A stretch of DNA of 64,000 nt. It comes from Paragonimus westermani (taxonomy: Eukaryota > Platyhelminthes > Trematoda > Plagiorchiida > Troglotrematidae). Under the pieces are notes generated by a model, which saw only the letters and a list, made by a program, of their open reading frames with translations, did not search any database and was not told where the DNA came from. The stretch is from assembly GCA_008508345.1 (NCBI GenBank), contig QNGE01003698.1:1-64000 (forward strand), given 5' to 3'. Made by a program: the position numbers and the translations under genes. This document shows, piece by piece, positions 45,481-57,900 of the stretch; within the stretch, counting starts at the first letter, position 1, and every line of letters begins with the position of its first letter.

Positions 45481-45755
45481 GCAAGTAAACCGAGCAACAA
45501 TAATTGATGTGATCGCTATTCAAGCATCAAAAATGGATAGTCAATCACACTGAATTCCGAAAACGACTTAATCGATCAGATCAAGCGGCAAGGATCCAAT
45601 ATAGGTGAACAGTGTGATACGATAGTAACGCACAAGTGAATTAAACAACATAAACCGATTCGATCGTTATTCACACATAAACGATTGAAAACCAATCACA
45701 TTCAACTCCAAGAACGACTCAGTCGATCAAGTCAGTGGTCAAGAGACAAGAACCT
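45481..45755. repeat. Diverged tandem duplication, unit about 120-150 bp
   Basis: Unit 1 (45481-45600) and unit 2 (45631-45755) share, in order: CAAGT, AACA(A/T), GATCG(C/T)TATTCA, CAATCACA then TTCC(G/A)A, AACGACT, TCGATCA and CAAG. They differ at many bases, so the duplication is old. It abuts the SINE family 1 copy at 45.8 kb. Confidence 0.55.
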
Positions 45756-45781
45756 AATCAGCAGTTTGGCAGATTTGATGG

Positions 45782-46072
45782 TTTAGATGAAACTTAACTG
45801 TGGAAATTCAGGGCTTCGGCTGGATTCGAGCCAGCGACAGGAACGGCATGGCTGGATGTGGCTAGCATTCTGCCAGCTGAGGTACGAAGCCACGCCCGGA
45901 GCTCTGAAATTCTACATTTGGACCCGGTTACCCACCCATCCCACTGTATCATATGTAATCCCCCAAACTATCCAGGGGATTGGCACTGGCCGCGTCTAGG
46001 CACGCTGTTTCTGTCGCTGGTACGAATCCAGCAGAAGCCATGATTTTTCATAATTGAGTTTCATCTGAAAAA
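45782..46072. mobile_element. SINE family 1, copy at 45.9 kb fused to an inverted, truncated second copy
   Basis: From 45782 the sequence follows the family (TTTAGATGAAAC, CAGGGCTTCGGCTGGATTCG, minus-strand tRNA-like region, body ending CCAGGGGATTGGCAC). From about 45990 it continues as the reverse complement of the same element, starting inside the anticodon region (GCCGCGTCTAGGCACGCTG), through GGTACGAATCCAGC and AGAAGCC to TTTCATCTGAAAAAA. The two ends are therefore inverted copies of about 75 bp. The frames at 45787-45999 and 45858-46043 are read through the element and are not genes. Confidence 0.75.
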
Positions 46073-48219
46073 ACCTAATGTAAATGATTATAGCAACTGA
46101 AACCAAACAGTTCAGTTACAGATCAGGACAGCACTATACCATCGTAGCCAAGGAAATAGTCGCTACTGCTCTCGATTGACCACCACTTCCTAACAAGCAT
46201 AAACATAAGTGACTTACTGTAGTGCTCTCAAGTAAAACAAAACAGTACATCAGAAATTACCACTGTCAAAGAGCAGGAATATTGCAAGCATGACGTACAG
46301 AAAGTCATCAGCTTTCTACTGCCATGTATTTTTAAAATACACTATGTAGTATGTGCGGCTTTGTGCTAACAACAGTTTCATACCGTCGTGTCACTTTCCT
46401 CATGCCCGTTCACCTTAATGTGACGTGGCAGTGGGATGGTTCAAAAAGGGATGAGGAGATTGTGGAGTTTGAACAGTCAGTTCTAACCTTACAACTTCAA
46501 AGTAATTGGATACACCACGAGGACGTGGATGTTGTCAAAGACCGACTGAGCCGGACCCCAAAAATAACATTCAAATGTTCATCTATTTTGACTTAATAAT
46601 GTTTCTATTTCGGCTAGTCCAATGTTACACTATCGGTTACTTTCACCTCACCAGTCCCGATTCAAAACAGTTTGTTTTCCGATCTGTCCAGAACAATCTC
46701 GGGTCGTCTGAATTACATTATTTGCTGTGTGGTCACAAACGAAAGAGTAAATTACGGCGGAATAGTTGTGAACGGGAATTCGTCATTCAGCTTCAGAGTG
46801 ATCATCAAGGACCGATTGAATGAGGTGTTTCGTCTGGTTGCACTTAATATACTCCTCAATGTAACCGCGATTCGACTTATCAACGGTTAATCCAATAGCT
46901 CTCATTTGAAAGCGAACTTTTTCTCAGTTATCGGAATTTCCCATCAGTTATCCTCTGTTCATTCTCGACTGGCCTTATAATTTCATTCCTAGATTTCCAC
47001 TGGAATGAACTAAGTTCTTCCACAAACAAACTTTGACCACCGCAGAGGCCGTGGCCTCTCAATTGGTCAATCCGATTTTGTTCGGGTAACAAGTTTGCAC
47101 GTTCACACCAGCATGGCGTCAGTAATCGTCTCGTTAGGGTACGCAGCCACGAATAGGGCGAGGAGAGAGTGTATTGTTTTAGCCAATAATAAGTCGTCTG
47201 TGTCATTCTTTTTGTACTAAAGTTAACATGCACTCCAATGAGACTTCTTGGGAAAATGTTTTCTACACCCCTTGTTCTAAAGCGATGGTCACTTGTTTGA
47301 TCACTGCAGATAGCTTAAGCATGAAAATTGGTAGCTTACCAACTGTCTGAAACAGCTCAAATTTATCTTGCAAGTTCAGATTCTGGTGATCATGTCCACG
47401 TGAACTGAAGTAACTAAGAAGCAAACGGTTCAATATACGATTAAATACTTTGAGTTAAAAACCTCTCCATCAAGTTAGGTCAAGATTAGAAACTGGCAGT
47501 CTGCCTACTGTAATGTTTAGTTGTATACGGATAAAAATCACGTCCAAAGCGACAACGGTATTGTTGCGCGGCTGGTTTATAGCAGTACGTTTTACTAGGA
47601 ATTGTGTTTTGTCAACTGCAAACACTGACTTGAGCACACAGTTCAAAGTGTCAAAATAACATTCCAAAAGTATCGCACCGGAAATAAATCTATCGTAGTT
47701 ATGCATCTACAAAACAAATCACAAATAGATTAAAACACAAGTCACCGTATCAAAATCACTGTTCATGGAATCTGTACCGGAGTGGCAGATTAAAACAAAC
47801 ATCTTCGACTTCATTCTCAGATTGCACAAGTCAACAGTAGCAGTTGTGGCTGAGTAAAACTAAGCCAAAACACCTACTTGCACAGGCAAATATGTGAAAC
47901 CTTTATATTACAAACCGAATGTGCTAGGGAACTATAACAGTCACTGTAAAACTAATTGCTCTAACCTCGGCGTCGACACTTGACACACCTTGACTTAAAT
48001 ATGCACCACACCTTTTCGCGTGACATCGAACTTGATCCACACACAGAACTTCAAAAAGAGCTTCGGAAAAAACTCGAATTTTAAAGATCCTTGTGACTAC
48101 TTTTAAATACCGTTTACAACCTGATGAAATTAAGTTCAATCAACGGTAATATAAGGTTTGTTCGGAGCCATACTACCTGAAGAGAGTACAGCAGTATTTC
48201 TGGCCGATGAACACAATTC
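46073..48219. other. No firmly supported gene
   Basis: The frame 46351-46596 (82 codons; contains VTWQWDGSKRDEEIVEFEQS) reads like a real protein segment but lacks clear splice sites and an identifiable family. Overlapping frames to 46890 are less convincing. Confidence 0.35.
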
Positions 48220-48738
48220 ATGAGACAGTTAACTGGCTTCATTGGCCGAACAGTGAAACTAAACTCTTCACAAATGAACCATTCCGGTACAATTATCGTA
48301 CACGCAAGTTGTAGTAAGAATGAAATCTTTACATGTACACATTACGCTTCATCCGAATTTAATGAACAAGTGCTAACTCAGGAACTCTTGGCACAGCTTC
48401 GGAAGACTATTCCGCCTCAACAGTCCATTGTTTAAAGGAACCAACCACATGGGTCCTTACATAGACGACGCACATTTACGCGGATTCATGGCACAGTTGC
48501 CGAGTTTTCAGTGCACATCTTTTTCACAGCTGCCCTCAAAATTGCGTTTTTCCTCGGGTTTGCGACCGTTTCCTTTATGTCCAGTTTTCTGCCGGTTATT
48601 TTTGAAAGTTATGGATCATCCCTCACATTTTTAGATTTAAATGAACCAAAAGGTTCAGCGCTGCCTCTAAAATGGTTACACAACAAACACACCTATTGTT
48701 TGAATTCTCTAAGCGGTCGACGTTTGGTTCACGTTTAG
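48220..48738 (+). pseudogene. Possible decayed gene or exon pair, unknown membrane protein
   Basis: One frame is open from 48220 to 48738 except for a single TAA at 48433-48435. The second half has a hydrophobic run of about 30 residues (AALKIAFFLGFATVSFMSSF from about 48529), which could be a membrane helix. Between 48428 and about 48510 a neighbouring frame (KGTNHMGPYIDDAHLRGFMA) looks more protein-like, so two compensating frame changes, or an intron, may be involved. No family recognised. Confidence 0.2.
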
Positions 48739-50862
48739 CTAGGCCCAAACATTAAATAAATCCTAATCGAGCTCTGTAACATCATGTATTGGAGTAAAGC
48801 TCAAGCCAAAGTCTAGGGCGCCTGGCAAACAATTACCATCAGACTTCACTTATCCTGAAAAACGAGAGGTCTGAACATAACTGTAGCCATTCGGTCCTCA
48901 ACTGGCTTATCAGGATTTTGGCGACACATGTCACTTAAACACACATCACCAACTTGGAGACGGAGAAAGTGGCTGTTCCCGAATGTACCTTAACATTTCC
49001 CACTTGTTTGCAAGCGATTGATAACCGGCCGAGCTGACAAAATTTTATTGAAAATCAAAGGGGAGAACAAAAGATGTTCACTCGGGTAGGGATGAAAACT
49101 TGGCCGGGCATCCAGTCAGTCCAACGCCGCCCTTCGTTTAGCTTTATCGGTCGCAAAAGCAAAACACGCACAGACAGAGACAAATAGGGACAGCCAGGGA
49201 CAAAACACACACAGATAGGGGCAAAACGAGAACTAGACACGCACATTAACACCCGAAGTACTGTGTACTCAAGACTATTGCAACTCGATGGGTTGCCTCA
49301 ACCACGTTTGCGTGCATAACGTCAGTTGGTCAGTTTAGATAACACATCGCCCCGCAGAAAGCAGGTACCTGCGGATTTCGATTACACAACAGTGACATGA
49401 ATGACGTTAATGAGTCAACTTGGTGACCTCTTGTCATGAGGTGGTTAGCAGTCGACGACGTTGGATTTCGAGCAGTCAGTTCACCAAACTGTTGTTCCAT
49501 CCATGTTGCCATGTTTGTGATTACATAATACTTGGCGTGATTGTAGGCATGTCTAGTCTCCCTTTGCCCTCATCTGTACGAGGAATAGAGCTGAAACGAT
49601 TTAGGTATTCCGCTGTTGAGGGTAAACAAAATATTAACTGACTGTAATGTCTTCTTTTCGCGTTGACGAAGTGGTTACAAGGAACTCCTTTTTCAAATAT
49701 CGCCAATTTTAGGAAAACCAGTAAAACGCGGAAACAAAACATCTTGAGCCTACAATAAGAATTAATACATCAACATAATAGGATCATTCAGAGTGAAGAT
49801 ATGATTCTACCTTCAAGTTAATGTAATCATAATATCTCGAACGATTGGATGTATCCGTTATTTAGTGAGTCTGCCAATTTGTCAACTTTTCCGTCAGTGA
49901 GAGATTGGATAACGTCAACAATTATGACAAAAGGGAACGAGAAGAAAATTTTGTAGTTATAGTCACCAAAATTATAGAAGAGTCTAAACCACCAAGTCAG
50001 CAAAGGATAGTCACCGACAAATGGATTGAGAATAACACAACGTTATGAGAAAATTGTAATACTCTGCGTTTCAACCACCTCCGGTGGCTTTCTCCAGGAG
50101 TGTTGTAATCGAAGTCACGTTAACAAAAGTACCTTTGCTGACACGATTTCGGCTATCTATAACGAAGCCAAAACCGTCTAACTTCACTCAGTTAACTTAC
50201 AAAGTTTGCTACTTGTGATGATCCCCCTCTAGTTCGCTTTAGTGATACGGCCGAAAGTGACGAACAAAAGGTGATAAACTCTTGAAGATCACGTGATGAA
50301 AATAAAGTAGGTCATAGTAAAGCACTTCAACATATACGTGCTGTAAACGATCTTCCACAGTTTGGCATGAACATATCGGTGGCTCCGCTAAAAGCACACA
50401 CCACCTTTAGATCGGACACTTTTCGTGTTTCCTCAGAAAGGTTGCTATAGAAGGTGAAATCATGTAAGCAGTTGGGGGTAAACTGTTTATATCTTCCTAA
50501 TTTTGGTCAACGAAAACTACTTTGTATCAGATTCAGCATCCTCAGACTACAAAGTTCAAATAGTACCATGTTGAAACATTACAACGTATAACCGATATGC
50601 TCAACTGCTTCCAGGTGATCTGTGGATGTGGAATTTAAAACCAAGTACATGAACGAAATGTATACCGTTACGAGTTCAACAAACACAATACTCAGCAATG
50701 TAGTTATTTTAAATTTACAACCAATCCTTTCAAAAATATGCCCGGATCGATAAGCAACTTGGCTATATAAGAGGTAGGAGGCGGACAGTAAGCAACGATA
50801 CACGCAAAGATAGATTTTGGTTGAGATCGAGTTGAGGATGTGATTATTCACTTGGAAGAATC
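48739..50862. other. No supported gene; non-coding DNA
   Basis: Short frames only. No family 1 or 2 repeat copy was recognised. Confidence 0.45.
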
Positions 50863-52292
50863 ATGACGAAAAGGTTGAACCACACCAGACAAGCGACCCG
50901 CACTTTTCAAAATGCTAAGTATATGAGACCGTACCAATCTATGCTATCACAGTTAGGCCGGTGTCTAGAGAAGTTAGAAAGAGATGGAAAATTATTTGCT
51001 ACAGGACAAGAAGAAACGATTGGAGAACAATGTGACCAGAGAAGAGGGTAGGCATGCACTCAAAAAAACAGAGAAATTGGTTTAACGGGGTAGGAAACTA
51101 CTTTGGAATTTGAACATCATGCCTTGGTTAGTTATGTGGAAACCGAACTGAACCCATGCTGTTAACAACAAACTTACTTAGTGCCGTTGGTGTTCTCAAA
51201 TAATCGAACTTATGAGTGTGATTCAAAAGCTCATGATCATTTCCAACTTACACAAGTTTGCGCCTTGGAACTGCTTCCACCGACTGAGGACAGTTAGTGC
51301 TCCTTACCTTAACGAGTTCGGGTGACCCACCTTGTCTGGAGAGTCCACACATTAACCGCTGCACAATAGTGAACAAAAAATAGGAATAAGGGCAACTGGT
51401 ACAGGTTTTTTGACCCGAGCCATACACAAGGAGAGCATAAATCTCACCAACAAATCACTGCACTTTCTAGAAAGTAACCATCCACAGTGGTCATCCACTA
51501 AAAGTAGTTGAATTACCCGCCTTAGCCAATGTTGCTTAACCCCTGTCGTCGGTAGGCCGGATGATCCGTGGCGAACATCTCGGTAGCTGACCGCCAGAGA
51601 CCAGACGTTGACAAGCAAATGGAATTCGGAATGTAAACTGGAGACGATAGCGATTTCGCCAAAGAAAATTGAATACAAAAACCTCCTTATGGAGACTGAA
51701 TAACGTTCTGCTCAGCAAGTACAATCACATACCCTCAGTAAAAGATACGGTAATAGCTAGCAAGCGATTACGGATGAAAGCTGGATTGCGTAGTATAGTG
51801 TTGTTGGGGTTATGTTAATTCTCGTTTGTGTTAGTTGTATACAAAGATTACTGAACCTGTGGCTTATGTTTGTTCGTACAGGACTATCATTGAAACCTCT
51901 ACTTCGGAAGAACACTGCCTCGCGGTACCTCCACGTTGGTCCACAGAAGTAGTCAGGCAATCAATTAAAAACGGCCGGTTTGTACGTTACAATTGTTATT
52001 CAACCAGTATGTGAGTTGCTGTTTATTCACTTGCTTGGAGTTTGCTTATCTTTCCTCTGTACATCCTCAATGACTTGAACTACACAGATTTAACGTGACA
52101 GTGCTTACCATCAACAGAACGGTCGAATTTCTCATGATGCTAACTCTCCGGCTGATCGACACAGCTGTTCGTGGGAGTTTAAGTCCTCTCCTACGGACAA
52201 CGTTGCGCTTTTCATTGCACCTACTTAACGCATCTCTTGTTTTTAAAAGATGTTCAGAGGTGGTCGTTTCGACTGAGGCGAAACGTTGTTAA
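50863..52292 (+). CDS. Candidate three-exon gene, unknown 172-residue protein
   Basis: Exon 1, 50863-51047, starts at an ATG with A at -3 and ends with two bases of a codon at a GTAGGC donor. Exon 2, 51882-52010, follows GTTTGTTCGTACAG and ends at GTGAGT. Exon 3, 52088-52292, follows a 77-bp intron ending in ACTACACAG and closes in TAA. All three joins agree in phase, giving 519 bp or 172 residues. The N-terminal part is polar and basic with a helical look (LGRCLEKLERDGK), the middle has WSTEVVRQSIKNGRFVRYNC, and the C-terminal part is hydrophobic and Leu-rich (FNVTVLTINRTVEFLMMLTL), perhaps membrane-associated. I recognise no family. The minus-strand frames here (51352-51960, 52317 onward) are treated as shadows. 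This is the longest splice chain I can build in the window, but I looked for such chains on purpose, so chance remains possible. Confidence 0.32.
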
Positions 52293-53736
52293 CTCTGGTG
52301 ACTGACTCAAAATCTACTAATCAGCCGATGAATGCCATAAAGCCAAGGTCACCTGGACGATGGACACCGTGGTACGAATACATGTACAAAAAATTATTAC
52401 GAATTTAAATTGAGAAGCCTGCACTCTCCTAATCAGATGTGAGCGTACCATCCTATGGAAAGTGACTTTGAATATTTGTATCTTAACGAGAGCAGTTGTA
52501 CATTCCTGTTCCCTTTGAGCCCAGCGCTGGAAAGCATTCCTTCCATTTTTGGTCCGTGACATCGTTGAGGTTCGAGTGACATCCGAAACTGACAGTTCAC
52601 TCTTCGGTCAACCGAACGATCATGGTAAACCCTTAACCACACCTCGAATGAACTTACCCGTAAATATTTCTAAATCAACTTGCTGAACTTGTCACTTACT
52701 TATTCTGGTCAATTACCTGCCTAACACGTCATATCAAATAAGCAGCTTATCCCGACATTGACAGTCGTTGACCCACATTTTAAAGGCCAACATGAACTGT
52801 AGAAGCAACTATGTTTACTGGATCAAGGCCAGAAACAGCGTCCGAAATGGAAAGCCTGACATGGTCAGTGGTTCCAACTCTATGACCATCTTTAGTGTCG
52901 GTGCCACCGGACAATATCCTAATCACTGCTTGGCATGGCTGATGGCCATGAACACTGTCAAAACAACTAATCCTTGTTTTGTCACACACTATACACGACA
53001 TCAAAAAGAACGACTAGTCACTACCAAACGGCAATGCTGAAAAACACATCCTGTCTTGACGCAGTCAAACAAGCTAAACAGTACGCAGTCCCACGGTGAC
53101 GAATTTTGATTCAAAGACTTTTACAGCTCTATTCAGCGAACAGGTTTCATACTAACTAGTCATTTCGAGATACCCTACAAGTTTCCTGGTGTCTCGATTG
53201 GTGTTTCGTAACAGCCAAAATCACTCGTACTGCGCTTTCGAGACGTTCATAAAACAAGATATTTTGTCATCCGCATAAGCTGGGTACAGTGTTAACTATT
53301 TGTATGTGCATATATATATATATTGCCGTTATTTACCCCCAGACTATACGTAACTTTTGCAACAAAGGCATAACTGTGAGACGTTTATGATCTGAATATG
53401 GTCTGTTCTCAACAAAGTCAAGTCGGGAGGTTGTCCATAAGTATACATCTGCATCTAGCGTGCAATTGAGGGGAGGCGAAGGGTATGGTCAAGTGTAACA
53501 TCCATCACGGACCTAGGGACACCAAGGACTAGACGGAAATGCGGCAAGGAAGTTGATAATCGCTTGGATAGGTTAAATGAGTTTAACTGATGCAAGCTTA
53601 CAAATGTACGGTCCAAGAAGTTTGTACCGTGTGACCAGAATGCCATATGACCCTCTGTTGAGCCAATGCCGCACTTCATCAGTGTAAAACATGGGGTGGA
53701 CAACAGTCGAACTGAAATACGGGAGTGAAATCAACT
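52293..53736. other. No supported gene; short TA run
   Basis: A TA dinucleotide run lies at 53310-53323. Opposed frames at 52768-53040 (+) and 52780-53004 (-) have no motif that favours either strand. Confidence 0.45.
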
Positions 53737-53961
53737 TGTCTTGTGATTTTAGATGAGACTCAACTGTTAAAAGTCAGGGCTTCGGCTGGATTCGAACCAG
53801 CGACAGACACAGCATGCCTCAACGCGGCAAGCGCTCTACCAGCTGAGCTACGAAGCCACACCAGGAGCTCGGAAATTTCACATTTGGACTCTGTTACCCG
53901 CCCGTCCCAATGTCTCATATGGAATCCACCAAATGATTCAGACGATCGACTGTCTTGTGAT
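53737..53961 (-). mobile_element. SINE family 1, full copy at 53.8 kb with 11-bp target duplication
   Basis: The 203-bp element (53748-53950) is flanked by TGTCTTGTGAT at 53737-53747 and 53951-53961, a perfect 11-bp duplication. On the minus strand it reads body, then an 80-nt tRNA-like region (53778-53857), then a short tail ending in CATCTAAA. The tRNA-like region has a 7-bp acceptor pair GGCTTCG/CGAAGCC, A box TAGCTCAGCTGG (53839-53850), a 4-bp D stem, a perfect B box GGTTCGAATCC (53788-53798) and a 5-bp T stem; its anticodon/variable part is too long for a normal tRNA. The body precedes the tRNA-like part, unlike the usual SINE order. Confidence 0.88.
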
Positions 53962-54722
53962 CCACAAAGTTTATGACTGAGCACACATAATGTGTTCCAC
54001 AACGAAGATTTCTAGCTGTCATCATCTTATTTTTAGGGGAATGTCAGCGCTTTAGTTACAAAGTGTGATTTTGAGTATTTTAGTTTCAATCAATGTGCTG
54101 ATAAGGCAAGTCTGATGCCTGTGGCTATTTTCATCTCTTAAACTCGGTCTGCTTGTTCACGGTTGGCTAACAGTTAGGCATCAATCACGCATGTGTCAAC
54201 ACTGTTGATGTTGTTCAATACCATTTCTCTCATCCCTCAAGTCAGTATTACAATTTCGAATCCTTCTTCTCGGCAGACACCAAACTCCATACCAGTTGGT
54301 GTAATTAAAGATACGCGTATCTATAAACAATAAGCAGAGTTAACTCCAATACATGCACACACAATACATAGTAACGTTAACGCTCAAATTACTGAACCAA
54401 ACTCCAGTCACCAAATGTAAACTGAATATGAAATCACAACGGAGTATAACCTTTGCTCTCTAGCGAAGCCAATCTCTTCCGAAAAAGACCACCACAATCA
54501 AGTTACAGAGTAATACTTCTACAGGAGAGGACGGACGAAAGTTCCATAACAATGTAAACTCTTCAGCCAACTGTTAATGAGTTCCTGTTCTAACAACTAA
54601 GTTCCCGTTGCGTCCGCCAGAAATCACATAAACACAAAACCCTCTTTTATCCCGTCTGTAAGACAAATTGCTCGATTATAAGACACTAGGTAATTGGGAG
54701 CAGAATTTACGTAACCGAACAG
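53962..54722. other. No supported gene; non-coding DNA
   Basis: I see no repeat or coding signal here. Confidence 0.45.
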
Positions 54723-54919
54723 AAATCGGTTGACCTCGAGACTTGATCTTGATAATGGTCGCAATATTTCGCTGGTAAGCATTAGGTTTTCCAACCCTTC
54801 TCTAGATCCGCTGCAACCCGTCGATTTTGGGTGTTATTCTTTCAGTACGGATGGTTCGAATGCACAACTGTACAGTTTCAAACAAACCAAATCGCTTATA
54901 TAGCAAACCATGCGTATGA
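54723..54919 (+). CDS. Candidate two-exon C-terminal fragment with a 31-bp intron, unknown
   Basis: Exon 54723-54774 follows an AG and ends at CTG/GTAAGC. The next acceptor, a pyrimidine tract TTTTCCAACCCTTCTCTAG, ends at 54805, only 31 bp on. Exon 54806-54919 is in phase and open for 37 codons to TGA (54917-54919). The peptide has two Cys and an Asn-glycosylation site (HNCTVSNKP). Tiny introns of about 30 bp are known in flatworm genes, which makes the model plausible. The upstream exon was not found and no family is recognised. Confidence 0.27.
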
Positions 54920-57900
54920 AACCATGTGCTGTCAGCGGTCAAAATAATTTGTCAAACATGGTAAAAATAAAAGGGGATATCCCAACTTAATCCCAAGAAC
55001 AAACACCAGAAAAAAGCTCTTGCTAACCCGAGTAGAAAAGATATGCTAAATGTGATTTTGTTTACCGACCACAATCAGCCGGAAGTGTCTACCGTAACCT
55101 TGAGTTTCTACGGTCAAGCGAGTTGACTTCAAATTATGTATGACCAACGTAGTCTTCAAACGTGTAACCAAGCTCTGCGAGATAATACACAGGTTTATTT
55201 ATCTCTGTAAAAAGAGATAGCAATTCTATTAACATTTTGAAACGGTATCCACCAGAATGGTGAATAACAGTCAGATTGTGTGGAGATAAATGAATACTTG
55301 AAGAAGTGTAACGTTACGAACAGGACAGTAATCATAGTTAACAGCAATTCACGTTGCACACGCTAAAAATAAATAAACGGTTCATTAAGATTTGTCTTAA
55401 ACCGTCGTGTACTGATCGAAATGTGCATACTAACTTATACCGCATGTGACAGAATTCAAAATTGCCTGTTAGCCAGCTAAGTGAACTGGAAAACCGATAT
55501 AAACAGTAGGCAACTATCATGGTCTTTCTAACCAAGTAATCACAATCGCCTACCTTGTTTGTCGGAAGGACCAGCAAGATCCCAGAAACAAAAAGAAACG
55601 ATTTTTGACCCGTGTACTTTAGCCTGTCACTGCCAAACTTAATTACCGTTGTCAGTTTGTAAGCCGGCATATATATATGTATATACAAATTGATGTACGT
55701 TTGTGTGCGTGTATATTTTTATTCGACACACGTATGTAGACAGAGCTTCTCCGAGTTTCACCTTGGCAACCACTGTCTTATGTCTTAGCATATGTGCACA
55801 CATGAAACATACCCACGAGGCCACACACAAACGGGGGAACGATTGAGGGAGTAAACTTTGCACAATGTTCCAGTCGGAATGCTTCGTATTGATACGTGAT
55901 TTGCACCAGCTCCGGTTTTCAGCTGGCGGGGGGTGGAAATATTTTGTTAATCACTCACCGCATAGTGTGACACAAATGACACCTAAACACCAGATTAGGC
56001 TGCCGGTTGGCCCATATTCGATCGTGTCCTGACTGTTGGAGACTGAGATTTTCTAAAGTGTAAAATTAACACTGGGACAGCTAAAACTTTCACTATCCTA
56101 CATTGAAATCAAACAGATAGCATCACGGACGTGAGTATTAACAGAAGAGAAAAATATTACAATTAGACTATTTGCTCAAAAACCATGTGGGAGTATGACG
56201 TTATTAGCGAGTCTGTTTCAATATCATTCGATTTGTACCTAAGCTCTGTCGAGACAACAAAGGCCAACGAATTTTAAAGGAACAGCACTCCCGAAACACA
56301 CTTGTACATGCCTAGTAGTAATTGCTGCTGGTTCGATCTACCATATTTACCGAATCCACACTCGATGTTCGTTTCACCAGTTCTGAATTCTTGCACACAT
56401 ATCTAGCTTTTGTATACTTTAAAGGTATGAGATCGGAAGTCACAGGAATGAAGACGTATGTGATATAGTCAGCAAACGTTTGTTTGACGGTTGATCGTCC
56501 ATAGAGGACACAAAATCCCAGCCTTATGAAGAGAAAAATAGATGGAGTCACTAACTGTGTAGTAAAAATCAATCAAAAATACAGATTATTTTGAAAAAAG
56601 TATCTGTAAAAAAAACTTTTCCAGAATGAGTTATAAAAACAAACATCAGTTGTAAACACTACTCTGGTAAGACACAATCTGGGCAATAAAATGGAAACAG
56701 GAAATGCAGGGTGGTATGCAAGGGAAATTCTCATACGAAACTAGATTTCAGTGGATTTTGTGTAGGGCACAGGAAACAAACGGGTTCAAGTGTTTGATTT
56801 CAGAATAAACACCACAGATCTAGCTCTCGACGGACAAGTTTCTGCTTCAACCAACAGACAATTCGATTTGCTAGACTCAAATGAGAACCGTTTATTCTGA
56901 ATGTCTAACGCATACGGTTCGTTATGGATATAGTGATGATTTAACAGTCCTAGACAGCCAGCATATTCGCGGTTGCGTTCGTCACAATACCAACTTATTA
57001 AATCACAACGAACTATAACATTCATGGGTTATATATGATTCGTCCGCGTAAATTTACGATTGTGCAACTGTTGAACTTTGAATTTTCAGACTTCGCTCTG
57101 GATCACGATACTCCAAACCGTTTGGTTCGCAACTGAGCACTCCCGTGTTCCAAAGTTTATATCACTATATAGAAGATACTTGCATAACGGTCAGGCTAAT
57201 AACTTCTGCGATCACGCTATTGCCTACCAGCTTCCTACTCCTGGTACAAAAATTATTTTGAGGTTCACTCCGCACTTACGTGAACCAGCCAATGAATCAG
57301 ACATAGCACCAGTATGCATTCAGTACAGTCCATATATATGACAAAATACCTTGATGTTCGGAGCCTTCTCTGACCTCTGCTTCTCCGGACCAAGATGGGT
57401 GAAGTATCTTGCTTTTTGCTGCCACACTCCCTAGATATTTTTTTTCTGTACTCCAAATCGACCAGCAGAAGTGTTCTGGTTTACATCTTCTCGCTACCGC
57501 TCTTCCAATCCTGTCTTTCAGGGCGTTTGGAAATAGTGTTAACTTCGACTAAACGAGCTAGCAGCTCTGAACGCATTATCAAATCTCTCAATAGATTGTT
57601 AGGTACGTAGCAAAGTCTGTGAAGGTGACTGTAATACTGTCATTGTTGCAGATTCCGACGATGACTACACTTTTGCCCAGAGAAGTTTGAAAAGCAGAAA
57701 ATGTCTCATATGTGTTAATGTCTAATTCTTATTTGATTGCCACGACCAGGAATTCCATAACCATCAGATGCAGTTCTTTTTTACTCTGAGTAAATAAGGC
57801 ATTATCATGTTCAGACCATAGCATACAGATGTGTCACGTAGCAAGTGTATAGTATCAACACGTCGAGTATTCGACAGACGTTCATCCGTGTGTGTTATTC

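Noticed and set aside
53778..53857. Functional tRNA gene on the minus strand
   Set aside because: Acceptor, D and T arms pair well, but the anticodon-plus-variable part is about 8 nt too long and the sequence recurs with conserved flanks at 20.2, 21.1 and 45.9 kb, so it is a SINE.
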